Origin: Tethya wilhelma | Taxonomy: Eukaryota; Porifera; Demospongiae; Tethyida; Tethyidae | NCBI GenBank assembly: GCA_964030475.1 | Contig: CAXIPT010000004.1 | Location: 1,758,636 to 1,822,635, forward strand | Direction: 5' to 3' | Length of the DNA: 64,000 nt | Shown: one piece after another, positions 39,620 through 51,200 of the stretch | How positions within the stretch are numbered: position 1 is the stretch's first letter | Layout: every line of letters starts with the position of its first letter | Translations under genes and position numbers: made by a program | Notes under the pieces: model-generated | Databases searched by the model: none | What the model was told of the DNA's origin: nothing | What the model saw: only the letters and a program-made list of their open reading frames with translations

Positions 39620-40376
39620 GATTGCATAGGTGATCTTCAGTGAAGACTTAGAGACTGATCAGCCTAAGACATTTTAACATTATAATTATAATTTTCAAAC
39701 TGTGTATATATCACTTTAGGAAGCCTGAAAAGAAAACTTTTTAGGATGGTGAATGGCAGCATGCCTGTACCTAACTACACAATCAAAGCCTGTGGAGGAC
39801 ACTTAATTGGGTCAAGGGGGTTAATTAGAAAAATAATTACCAATCATAATCTAATGGTGTCAGAGGGGCTATGATTAATTGGGTGCAAGGGGGCCGGTTT
39901 CCAGCTGCTCCTAATTGTTGCCCCAGGGGTTCTACTACAGTCATAGATTATTAAATTGAAAAGGGGGGCTACAAGCTAATTGGTTAAACAGGGGCTATAA
40001 TGACAAGCTATACTATATATACCAATTGCTTCAGGGGCTGCATCTGTGTGTGGACTGGGATGTCAAATGGCTCTGAGAGCTCTGTGTATACCTATACTAT
40101 GTCAATAGCCTAACACACACTGAAAATTCAAATTATATGTAAAACTCAGCTCTGTATTCATCTCACCATTATAGTTGTCCTTTTGGTGTCACTGGTGGCA
40201 GCAACCCAGTTAGAAGAATGACAGCAACAGCAGCTCTCAAAACCATGGCTCATGTGCTAGTGATGAGTGCACCAGGTGAAATCAGGTAATGGTCGTTAGA
40301 AGTGGATAGCAAAAAAAAAAAAAAAAAAAAACGCAATACGCACAATATAATTTTTCTGCGCGAACTATAAACCACC
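39620..40376. repeat. partial tandem duplicate of the sialidase 5' region
   Basis: Sequence at 37310-37710 (intron 1, exon 1 and upstream DNA of the sialidase) recurs here in the same orientation. The two copies share aggaagcct-aaagaaaac intron blocks, the exon 1 text, and the upstream caccaggtgaaatcaggtaa followed by tggtcgttagaagtg. The rest of the sialidase was not copied or has been lost. Confidence 0.8.
40167..40246 (-). pseudogene. duplicated sialidase exon 1 (signal peptide), broken
   Basis: Reads MVLRAAVAVILLTGLLPPVT as in the functional gene. A 5-base deletion after the PK codons then shifts the frame into a stop. The donor site is retained, but there is no following exon, so it is an orphan pseudo-exon. 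Confidence 0.8.
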
Positions 40377-40594
40377 ATTAAAACTGCACAGTATGATGAC
40401 AAAACAATAACTAAATCCAAGAAAAAACAAGAAATTAAAAATAACTCAGTGTACATGTGTGGTGATCTTAGTCTTACAATAATACATGTGCACAAAAATT
40501 AATAATAATAAAAGTCAAAACTTACTTTCAGTGGTTAACTAGCTGTGACAACAACAACAAAAAACTTCCAACCATCTATTCCTAATCTTACTTC

Positions 40595-42361
40595 TCACAT
40601 TCCCCCTAGTTCTGTGATGATGTCACTGGCACTAGGTCGATGGTCCTTCTCTACTGACAAACATCGTCTGATGAGAGAAACAAAATCATGATGCTCAATT
40701 GAACCAATCAAACAATAATTATTGCGAGAGGCCACTTCAGGAAATGTATCCGTCAGCATTTCTGTCAGCAGGATTCCAAAACTGAAAATGTCCATCTTGG
40801 GAGATTGCTGAGAAGGTCTGTTCACTTCAGGAGCTGCGTAGACTGGTGAGCCTGGTCCTTCTGTCTTTAGCTGGCGCATAAGATTCACGGAACCATAATC
40901 GGAGATTTTGGCCTTCCACTGATTGTCGGGCAAGGGATTGAGAAGAACATTGGCGCTGCTGATGTCTCGGTGGATTATGGGGTCTGGTTGCATCAGGTGG
41001 AGGTAGTTGAGAGCTCTGGCCACGTCTAGACTGATGGAGACGATCTGAGCGTGTGAGATTGGACCTCGTTCCAACACGGCTCGGAGACTAGTGGACATCA
41101 GCTCAGTGACAATGATGGGCTCGTTATCCAGGGTGGCCCCTATGAACTGAACCAGATTAGGATGGCGAATACGTGCGGCCATGTTCATCTCACGAATGAA
41201 CAGAAGACGATAAAATTGGGAGATTTGTTGGAATAATTGTTTAGCTGCAACGTTGATTCCTCTAAACTTGGCGACCTTCACCACTCCCCATCCTCCTCGG
41301 CCCAGCTCTCTCTCAGAGAACACGATCTCATCTCTCTGAATGACCCAGTGCTCCCCCTCCCTGCTTCTGGCTAGCTCATCCATGGCTCTCCTCTCAAAGT
41401 CACGGGCTTCAGCCTCAGCAGTCACAGCTCTCTGGTTGGCCTCTTCCAAGTGGTGAGTTGTCTCTCTTAGACTCTCCTCAGACTGTGCATGGTTGTATAT
41501 ATGATAGAATTTTTGCTTTAATATTCCAATTATGCAAACATTTACACACCTACACACACACACACACACACACACACACTTTATACATGCCATTGCATTT
41601 GGACAATGGATAACAATAGACAGGAACTGATCTGATAGTACATCTATGTTTAGTATAGTCTACACACATAGATACAACCATCCATGAATATCTGTTGTAA
41701 AAGAATTACCGCTTGAAGTTGACCATACACTTCTTCAGCTCTTCTTTCAGCAACCTCCACTGACTGACGTAAAGACTGGTTTGTTCTCTCAGACTAGAAT
41801 AGAAAACACTGCATGATCAATTTACACCATCCTGCACTGAGATATTACAGGCTAGCTTACATCTTCCACTGACTGGCGCAATGTCCTGATGGTAGCCTCT
41901 GATTTTTGTTTCTCAGTCTGGACTCGTCTCTCAGCATCTTCCAGTCTCTGTCGGAGGATTCTCTTCTCCTCTTCTAGAGCTTGTAGGGCTTCCCTCATTG
42001 ATGCTGACTCAGCATGATCTAAAGCAAAGGAGGTGTGGCTAGTGGATGGTACATCTGGCTCTCGTCTGTTGGCCATTTCCTGAGGAACAAAAGAAAATGA
42101 ACAATGTAACCACTCCTAGACCACTCACAATACACCATTACATGTTACCTACAGTTAATCATATTCATCATCATGGATGTGTAACATCAGCCACAACTTA
42201 CAGTGGTTACTCCTTACCTTAGCTTTGGAGGCCATTAGCAAGTACTTCTCTCTAAGCCTCTCAGTGGTTCCTCTCTGGCTATTGTTGGCCACATCCACCA
42301 GGACCCACTCCCTAGTGGATGGACCATCATTAGTGGAGGGACACTCCCTGGACTCTACAGC

Positions 42362-42419
<58 letters not shown>

Positions 42420-43428
42420 TGAGAGTTGACAAAAATCAGTGACAATTGGGAGCATAGAAAACAATAACAATAAATTATGCATGCACCCTTACCAAACCTA
42501 AGGATGGTTGTCTCTGCTATATTAGGAAAGTCATCATGCATCTTGAAAGTCTTTGGCCATTCTGGACATCCTCCAAACATGATGACCTCAATCAGTCCTG
42601 GTGCCAGAGTGATGGCTGAGATAGAGTGGTAGAATCTTGGCTGCATCTGACCATCAGGTAGTGTGAGCTGTTCAATGAACAATGAATGTATGAATGAAGG
42701 ATACACAATTTTGATAATCAATAACCACTACAATAATTTCAACCTAAATAAAATTCATGAAAATTCATACTGTTTCATGCCACGTTGACATTAATTGTAC
42801 ATCACCTCACCTTCTTCCACTTCATGGTTGACACATCCAGCATCCAAGCATCTGATAGTACACTGAGGTCACTACTCAGTCCACCAGTTATCAGGAGTTG
42901 GGGGTGCCCCCCACCATAGTCTAGACAACAGGCAGCATGTGTATCTCTTCCCTCTGGCCATGGCTCTCCCACCACCTTGTTGACCTTGGTCCAATGCTGA
43001 AGGACAGGAAGGAAATAGTATAAAAGAGGGTGGGCATGAAAATCAGAAGCACCAAATATTACACTACCATATAGCCGGAAATATTGACAGGCCCGGGATT
43101 TTAATTTGACGGTTTGACGTTCAAAGTCCAAATCGTCAAATTTAAATTCGTCAATATTTTTATTTTACGTTCTGCAGAGAAAACCGTCAAATTTTTTGAC
43201 CGTCAATATTTCCAGCTATACGGTATATTATATAGACATATTATACTACCTTTGTGTCAATGTTGAAAAGATACACATCATCAACATGCCCACGTCCTGA
43301 CTGGCTTCCTCCAAACAACACTGCCCTGTTTGCACTAACACTGGTGAATGAGAAGTTTGAACAGGGAGGAGGTCTGGAGCCAGTCACTTGAGGAGATGAC
43401 AAGACACCTGGAGGAGAGACAAATATCA

Positions 43429-43476
<48 letters not shown>

Positions 43477-44134
43477 TACAATGACATTGTACATAGAGTG
43501 ACATAAATTATAGTCTAGCATGCATACAGCATTAATTCTTTTTGCTTAAAAAAGTACTTACACACTGAAACGACACATACCAGTATCAAGGTCAAAGAGG
43601 TGCAGCTCATTGGTCCAACCATTACCACCACTACCAAACCGTCTATTTCTAGTAAACTCTGCTCCTGGTTGGATGTCTGTTGGATGTGGACCATAGCCAC
43701 CAAAGATTATGAGGTGCTTTGAGTTTAAAATTACAATTCCTGATCCATTCTTTTTGGCTAGTGATGTACTGAGTTTAGTCCATGTACAGTTCTGGGATGG
43801 CCTTAATTAAACGATAGAGGCCACCATACCACTGCAACTTTCCATCAAATCCCCCAAAGGCAATTAAGTCTTGTCCTGTAGTACATGATGCACCGTCATA
43901 CACTGCTGGGGGGAACTCTCCTTCTGTGGTTATCTGTGTCCACGTTTCCTCAAAGCAATTAAAGACTTGTATCACACTCTTCAGCTTTTCATTCTCCGCT
44001 GTGTCACGGTATCTCACAGTATAGCCGCTAAAAATGTAGAGTTTATCTCCCACTACTCCTGCAAAGTGCCCCCACCGTGGAGATGGTTCATAGAGCTTTG
44101 GTTTGCTCTGAAACCAGGCTGCCAAAGCCGCCAT
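40595..44134 (-). pseudogene. kelch/coiled-coil/TKL-like kinase K1, frameshifted by TTAA
   Basis: Eight minus-strand exons: 43581-44134, 43250-43407, 42811-42996, 42493-42667, 42218-42354, 41861-42079, 41710-41793, 40595-41482. The layout equals K2: kelch-type beta-propeller, coiled coil, protein kinase. The kinase exon has the Gly loop GRGGWGVVKVAKF, beta-3 Lys (VAAKQLF), HRDISSANVLL, DYG in place of DFG, and YAAPE. Exon 1 contains TTAATTAA (43803-43810) where K2 and K3 have one TTAA. The exon total is a multiple of three plus one, and removing four bases restores it, so the extra TTAA is a real reading-frame break leading to an early stop in the kelch domain. Everything downstream is intact, so this may be a recent null allele, a sequencing error or a gene whose kinase is made from an internal start. 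Confidence 0.8.
43068..43228. repeat. MITE-like element, atagccggaaatattgac family (K1 intron 2)
   Basis: The left end catatagccggaaatattgac is matched by the inverse of gtcaatatttccagctatac at the right. Inner inverted blocks gtcaaattt/aaatttgac are also present. A diverged relative is at 50565-50767. Confidence 0.65.
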
Positions 44135-44587
44135 AATTCAGGCCCTAGGCCCTTTTGTTACACAAGCAATCAGAGCAAATGCGAGACCGTGACACACAAG
44201 CAACAACTCAATGATGTCATTATGATGTAACACTCTAACAGGGGTCATGGTACGTTGGTATCAAGTTCTCTGTTTTTCTTGCAGTGGATCAAAGACTTCA
44301 AATGTGCCATCTTGAGACCAACATGAGAGGAGCTTGATCTTGAATCTGGCCATCTTGATGTCAAACAGTTTCTACAGAATGATGACATTGAATATGCAAG
44401 CATGATAGGAAGTATGTGTGTGCACACGGATGTATGCTTGTATGTGGTTAAACATTTTCACAAATTCTGAGTAGTTATAGCTATTTTCAGTAATGATTTC
44501 ATGGTACATTTATAAGTTTACATGCGGGATCGAACCTTATCTGTAACTTCAACATTTACTTGAAACTGGCAGAAAATTCGACTTACT

Positions 44588-44771
44588 ATAGATAGGAAAT
44601 TTTCGTCACTAAAAAATTTTCATCGACAACCATTACGACGTAAATTAAACTCGGGGAAAATTTATTTTGTACGGCAATCTTTACCAAATCATCCGTAACC
44701 ATGAAAATTAAACTATGCAAATTTAACAGGTGAAATAATTATTTTACCAACGAAAATTTCCCGATCTATGG
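44588..44771. repeat. inverted-repeat element in the MRTO4-like gene
   Basis: The left end tagataggaaattttcgtc is mirrored by acgaaaatttcccgatctat at the right; several inner inverted AT-rich blocks are also seen. Located in the intron before the last MRTO4-like exon. Confidence 0.5.
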
Positions 44772-44860
44772 TATATTTCTTACCAACACTCTGGCTTGTT
44801 CTGGTGTGAGTACATCTCCTTCCTTACAAACTGACGAAATGTACCTACAGTAGTCTGTTA

Positions 44861-45028
44861 GCAAGCAGAGGAGGTACGACACGAGTGCACCTTTGCTGAG
44901 CTGGCAAGTCTGTTAATAGCATTCCAATCATGTGACCGCAATACTTCACAATGATAATTGATCCCGTGCACCTGTTCGCAAGCTCAGCAAAGGTGCACTC
45001 GTGTCGTACCTCCTCTGGTTAGCAAGGT
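44861..45028. repeat. MITE, cagaggaggtacgacacgag family
   Basis: The arms gcagaggaggtacgacacga + gtgcacctttgctgagct and their reverse complement (agctcagcaaaggtgcactc + gtgtcgtacctcctct) are nearly perfect over about 40 bp. It sits a few bases upstream of the MRTO4-like exon 3 acceptor. An older relative is at 29696-29835. Confidence 0.8.
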
Positions 45029-46016
45029 TACCACACCTGGAGAGAAAACATACACACCAAAATGTAATCCAAACCCAAAGCAAACAAAAAAATCTTTTCA
45101 AAAAAAAAAAAAGACGAGAAACATAAATTACCTTTCTTTAGTGAAGTTGGTAAGCCTATTTTTTTCAGCTGGGGTTTCATGCTGTGCGAAAGTTGCTCCA
45201 GGGGGCCTTGCTGGAGTTGAATTTCCTCCTCAGACGTGAACCCTGCTCTGGCAAAGTCATGATCAGTAAAATGATCAAACCATTGCTTCACTTCTGATAC
45301 TGACTTGTTCACTGTGGTGAACAGCAGGCCAACGTTACCATGGAGATATAGTATAATATATTAGGGTGAGAACATAAAATTGATAGTTATTAATAAACAG
45401 ATGGAATGAACACCTTATGAAGACACTGACTTAAGTCTATCTGGTTTGAGAATGCCGCTGGAAGTCATGTTGATAATGACGGATTTGTGAAACATACAAC
45501 TTTTGACTAGTAACTTGAAGGTGTAACTGAGGAAGCTGGAAAAGAAACCAAAAGAACAGGGAGAATTTCTAATGCTGCTTGAAATTTCAAAATCATATTA
45601 ATTGGATAAAAAGTTATTCATTTTTTTCATGGGCAGGCTTCAAGCCAGATGGAGTCAAATAATGCCGGGTCCTCTGCTAATCTACATCTAATCTAAGAAT
45701 CTGCACATTGACCAACCTCAGCCTCAGTGACATGATGGAGTCCATCTTTATATTCTTCTGGCTCACTCTTGCCCAGTGCTAGTTGCATGACACGATTCTT
45801 GAAGAAACGACAATCCTTCCAAAGAGTTCTGACATATTTTAGTTTACTGTTCCTCATGTTCTCAATACTGTAGGTGAAGATACAAGAGTACACATGTGAT
45901 CATCACATTGCAACTGACATAGTTATATCTCTAGGCATGCACACCATGCCAGAATGTACTGGTTACCTTTATAGCTGTGAAGTGCAACTGTTCTTTTGGA
46001 GTCACTGCAGCAATGT

Positions 46017-47115
46017 TACAGTCGTTCCGCCAATGGAACGCGCCCCAATGCACGTAGTACAATTTTATTTACACCGGAAGTAAAAAAATGGCGCCCATGA
46101 AGCAAGCTCATTAATTATTCACATCGGAATTTTTCTATCCAGGTTTTATCTATAGCTTCAAGCTTATTTTATATTGATAGTACATTGTTTCAATCACTTA
46201 CTATTCAAATTTTCTCAAGTATACCTCAAAAAGTGCGGTCTTGCAAGCCTAAACCTGCAAACTACACTCTGGACAAAAAACTATCCGGAGACTATTTTGT
46301 GCATTGCTTTGTGACATAATGCTTTGGGTACTAATAATAGATGTATCAAAGCATCTATATATGGAATAATTGGCTTGTTCCCATAAAAAGAGAGTGAAAA
46401 ATAAACGGTACAAGAATACAGTATCATAATGTATTGAGGTTGGTAAGGGTCGTCGCCGGGAATTGTAAATGGATGAATTATTGATAGTTATTAATAAAAT
46501 GGTGATTTTCAACACAGCAACAAACAATTGACTTGTAAACTATCAGGAGAGACTTGCAGAAGGAAAACAGTGGTGCTACATGTGAAGAAGTGCAGAGTAG
46601 TGATTGTGAAGTAGTTTTTACTGTCAATAATATAAATGATCTGATTTTATGAATCTTGAAGTGTGCTTGTTTGGTTCACTTGTCTCTGTACAAGAGCAAT
46701 AACTTCAATCCGGTGACCATTTTGTGCACTAGACTCAGCTCCCAGACTTGGTGTCTACATGCCTAGATAGCTGCTGCACTGCAAACATAAATCATTGAGT
46801 TGTTCTCACCATTTTTGTGAGTGCTAGCGTGCGTACAATTTTCATCACTCATGGTAAGTAAACAAGATTGCTCACAAAATCAGCTGGTAAAAAAAATATG
46901 CCACGCTAAATGCTCTTAGGTATAGCTCATATATGTTGTAAAAACATACCTGCAGTGTTGTGTCAAGTTCTTTTGGCTCCAATTGCTCTAAAAATCGAGT
47001 ATGAGCTGCTTTTGTACCTCTACCTACTATCGTCTAAGTTAGCTGAATTTTAGTAGATAAATGACGTCATCGTGTAAATAAATTCACGTGATCTCTCCGT
47101 TGGCGGAACGACTGG
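46017..47115. mobile_element. non-autonomous DNA transposon-like element with cagtcgttccgccaa ends
   Basis: cagtcgttccgccaatgga near 46018 is mirrored by tccgttggcggaacgactgg ending near 47114. An inner tttatttacac block also occurs inverted about 50-60 bp inside each end. The ~1.1 kb interior has no transposase ORF. It lies where the missing MRTO4-like 5' exons would be expected. Confidence 0.6.
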
Positions 47116-47489
47116 TTAGCCCAGTTCATACATTTGGTGACTCTGGAGAAGCCGCCATATGATATATACACACAGGTCACATGATAATCAGCCCCACCCC
47201 TTTTGATACTTTCCTCCTCCTCTATAAGCGCAATCTGACACAGTATGAGAGCTATTGCTGGGCCATGGATATTATAGTTTCGAGAGCTATAATATCCATG
47301 GCTGGGCTAAGTTCATGCATACATGAGTTGTATATACAGTGACTTGCAATCGGGCAGTCAAGTCTTAGAAAAGAAAGAACAATTATATAGATAATTGTTG
47401 CATCAGTCAAAGTGCATATATATTGTGTGTCACAGTGGTCATGCAACTAAGTTTAGTGACATAATCCTTTCGAGCCAGATGTGGATATC

Positions 47490-47978
47490 AGCTAGTCTGG
47501 TGCCCAGACCCTTTCTGCTAATTAGTAGGCGGGACAGGAAAGGGGAGGAGGAAGAAAGGAAAGCGCCTGCGATTTCACAGTCAGTCAGCCATACTCGGGA
47601 GCCTTTAATTTCTTATCCTAGCAGTCCTAGCACTAAATAAGCTAACTTTCTAGGTACTTTTGATACAAAATTACCTCGCAAAACCAGTAGGAAGTAAAAA
47701 CAGTCTTTTACACCACCAAAATTTTCACTAGGAGTCTTCTTTGTTCGTTCTTCTGAGCGTCAAAAAATTGCTTCAAAACAATTATATACAGTTGGAGCTT
47801 GCTTTGTTCAAATTTTACAACAAACCACATCATAGTCAATCGCGGTTGACACTATTTCTACCTCTTTGATCTTGCCGACGTCTAAAATTTAGACGTTGAC
47901 TCGATCTGTGGCAGAGCCTCCTCCCCCTTCCTGTCCCGCCTACTAATTAGCAGAAAGGGTCTGGGCACCAGACTAGCT
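47490..47978. repeat. inverted-repeat element, ctagtctgg...cccagacc family
   Basis: The left end agctagtctggtgcccagac continues through cctttctgctaattagtagg and cgggacaggaa. All of it reappears reverse-complemented at 47925-47978, giving near-perfect arms of about 50 bp on a 489 bp element. The termini resemble the element at 4579-5264. Confidence 0.8.
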
Positions 47979-48247
47979 GCTGAAAGGACTGGCTCTAAGA
48001 TTGATACTCCAACTAAAGAAAAATATGCCTAGCTCATGCAGGCACTGAAGTACAAAACAGATTAACTGATCGAATTATTGGTGGTGGAAGCTATCAGCAT
48101 AGATAATTATCTATGCTATCAGGTACAAAATCAAAGGTCAACATAGTTAATAAAAATTTTACATTTCAGTAGTTATAACTAGATAACTAAAAAAAATACA
48201 ACAACAAAAAAATCAATTCCTATATACTGTGATTCTATTCCTAACTC

Positions 48248-51200
48248 TCACATTTCCCCTAGTTCTGTGATGATGTCACTGGCACTAGGTCGATGGTCCT
48301 TCTCTACTGACAAACATCGTCTGATGAGAGAAACATAACCACGATGCTCAATTGATCCAATCAAATGATTGCGAGAGGCCACTTCAGGAAATGTATCCGT
48401 CAGCATTTCTATCAACAGGATTCCAAAACTGAAAATGTCCATCATGGGAGATTGCTGAGCTGGGTTCCTAGCTTCAGGAGCTGCATAGACTGGTGAGCCT
48501 GGTCCGACCGTCTTTAGCTGGCACATAAGATTAACAGAACCATAATCGGAGATTTTGGCCTTCCACTGATTGTCGGGAAAGGGATTGAGAAGAACATTGG
48601 CACTGCTGATGTCTCGGTGGATTATGGGGTCTGGTTGCATCAGGTGGAGGTAGTTGAGAGCTCTAGCCACATCTAGACTGATAGAGATGATCTGAGCATG
48701 GGCGATTGGACCTCGATCCAACACTGTTCGGAGACTAGTGGACATCAGCTCGGTGAGAATGATTGGCTCATTATCCAGGGTGGCCCCTATGAACTGAACC
48801 AGGTTAGGATGGCGAATACGAGCAGCCATGTTCATCTCACGAATGAACAGAAGACGATAAAATTGAGATATTTGTTGGAATAATTCTTTACCTGCGACGT
48901 CAATTCCTCTAAACTTGGCGACCTTCACAACTCCCCATCCTCCTCGGCCCAGCTCTCTCTCAGAGAACACAATCTCATCTCTCTCGATGACCCAATGCTC
49001 CCTCTCCCTGCTCCTGGCTAGCTCATCCATGGCTCTTCTCTCAAAGTCACGGGCTTCAGCCTCAGCAGTCACAGCTCTCTGGTTGGCCTCTTGCAAAAGG
49101 TGATTTGTTTCTCTTTGTCTCTCCTCAGATTCTCCTAATCTTTGTTCAGCTGAGTCAGCTCTTTGATAGACCTATAAGAAATGACAGTGTCTGATAATAA
49201 TTATTACTATTATGTGGCACACATGTAACCAAGACTGTCATTTCATAAAGAATGACAGAAACATTGATTTGAAATTCCAATTATGCACACATGATCTACA
49301 AAGTCATACAAAATCTACAAAGTCATACAAGTAATTTGAATATTAATTTACCTCCTGAAGTTGACCACCAACTTCTTCAGCTCTCCTTTCAGCAGCTTCC
49401 AATAACTGATGTAAAGACTGGATAGTTCTCTCAGTCTAAAATAGAAAGTAACATAAAAACTGTCAGTGTGGGATCAAATGTAAAGACTGGATAGTTCTCT
49501 CAAACGAAACAGAAACAAGACAGCTTATCAACATATACAAAAATATCTTGCATGTAATATCTAGCTGTAACGTACCCAGGGGCGGATCCAGGGGGGGGTT
49601 TCTGGGGTGGCAACCCCCCCAAAACGAGTCAACTGCGTTGGAAATTTTGTACTCACGCTCAGCTAAATTATGCAATAAATTGTTTCTACTGCCGCTGAAG
49701 CTTAGTTTATAGGCAGAAATAAATATATTTAGCGTTTTAGCGCCAGCCTCAAAGCCTGGACGGCTACGTGGATACTTACCTCGCTGAGAAATTGCTGCTA
49801 ACGGTGTACTTTGAACTAAATGGGCGTGGCTGGCCACGTTTTGGGGGCGGGGCTACGTTAATTTGTGGGCGTGGCTACTAAAAATTTTCGGCGCGCTTCG
49901 CGCGCATTATTTACAACCCCAGTAATCTCAGAATCCTGGATCCGCCCCTGGTACCCTAACTTACATCATGCACTGACTCGCGCAATGCCTCAGATTCTTG
50001 TTTCTCGGTCTGAACTTGTCTCTCAGCATCTTCCAGTCTCTGTTGGAAGATTCTCTTCTCCTCTTCTAGAGCTTGCAGGGTTTCCCTCATTGATGCTGAC
50101 TCAGCATGATCTAAAGCAGAGGAGGTATAGCTAGTAGAAGGCATGTCTAGCTCTTGTCTGTTGATCATTTCCTGAGGCACAATATATATATAAGAATTTA
50201 TGATCATCATTATGCAACACCTATAAAAAATAATTATTAATGTGTATTCTCAATTAACTCATAATAATTTGAATTATGATAGCTACCACAAATGTAAGAG
50301 TCCTCTTATAAGAATTTTCTATCATTGTACATGTATATATACCTTGGCTTTATAAGCTGCAATAATCTTTGCCATCTTCTCTCTAAGCCTCTCAGTGGTT
50401 CCTCTCTGGCTATTGTTGGCCACATCCACCAGGATCCACTCCCTAGTGGATGGACCATCATCAGTGGAGGAACACTCTCTGGACTCTACAGCAAGAGAAA
50501 GAGGGAGGATAAACATCTATAATATTATAAATTTAGATAAACAATGTAAATATCATACTACAGTATAGCCGGAAATATTGACAGTCAAAAAATTTTATGG
50601 CTCTCTCTGCAGAACAGAGAATATAAAAATTTAAATTTGATGATTTATAAGTATGCATAGTACAATGCATATACGGCAGCCAAAATATTGGCAGATTTAA
50701 ATATGACTATTTGGACTTTGACTGCCAAGTCATCAAATTAAAATCCCATCAATATTTCTACTGTATGGATAATGTTATACTCACTCTTACCAAATCTAAG
50801 GATGGTTGTCTCTGCTATCTTAGGAAAGTCATCATGTGTCTTGAAAGTCTTTGGCAATTCTGGACATCCTCCAAACATGATGACCTCAATCAGTCCTGGG
50901 GCAAGAGTAACGGCAGAGATGGAGTGATGGAATCTTGGCTGCATCTGATTATCAGGTAGTGTGAGCTGCAATGAATGATGGAAGGTACTTTGATCAAATT
51001 TGCTCATTAATTATTCATTTTAACCATAGGAATAATAATTTATGTTTCAAGTCTATGATAGACACAATCACTTATGTACATTTTTATACCAAATTGTTGT
51101 TGACATACTTATTATACATCACCTCCAAAGGAGGTTCAACACAACTAACTTTCATTAATGAGGTCACATAATTGCATTCCAAAGTTTAGTCCACGTACAT

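Larger units (their letters stand above)
38694..40594. other. intergenic region with partial duplication
   Basis: Between the unknown gene and kinase K1. It contains local repeats of a tgcagacatgttctgagct unit with cacatgtgt motifs (39368-39540), a small coding-like island and the sialidase 5' duplication. No complete gene. Confidence 0.5.
44261..45867 (-). pseudogene. MRTO4: MRTO4-like ribosome-assembly factor, N-terminal exons missing
   Basis: Minus-strand exons: 45717-45867, about 45132-45333, 44784-44854 and 44261-44371. They read IENMRNSKLKYVRTLWKD, then LALGKSEPEEYKDGLHHV, GLLFTTVNKSVSEVKQWF, GPLEQLSHSMKPQLKKIGLP, VCKEGDVLTPEQARVLKLFD and MARFKIKLLSCW, with a stop at 44261. This is the order and text of MRTO4/Mrt4, the P0-like factor that occupies the stalk-base site on pre-60S particles in the nucleolus. 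The first about 60 residues are not found between 45868 and 48247. The 45333 boundary has no AG acceptor (it reads gtaac/GTTGG), although the donor side ends in GAG/gttgg. Two MITEs crowd the exon 3 acceptor. I judge it a degenerating or partial copy, though an undetected first exon is possible. Confidence 0.65.

Noticed and set aside
46046..46110. ETS-like accggaagt plus aaaatggcgcc as a housekeeping promoter for MRTO4
   Set aside because: It lies inside the cagtcgttccgcc element and no coding exon follows in the right orientation, so I do not call it a promoter.
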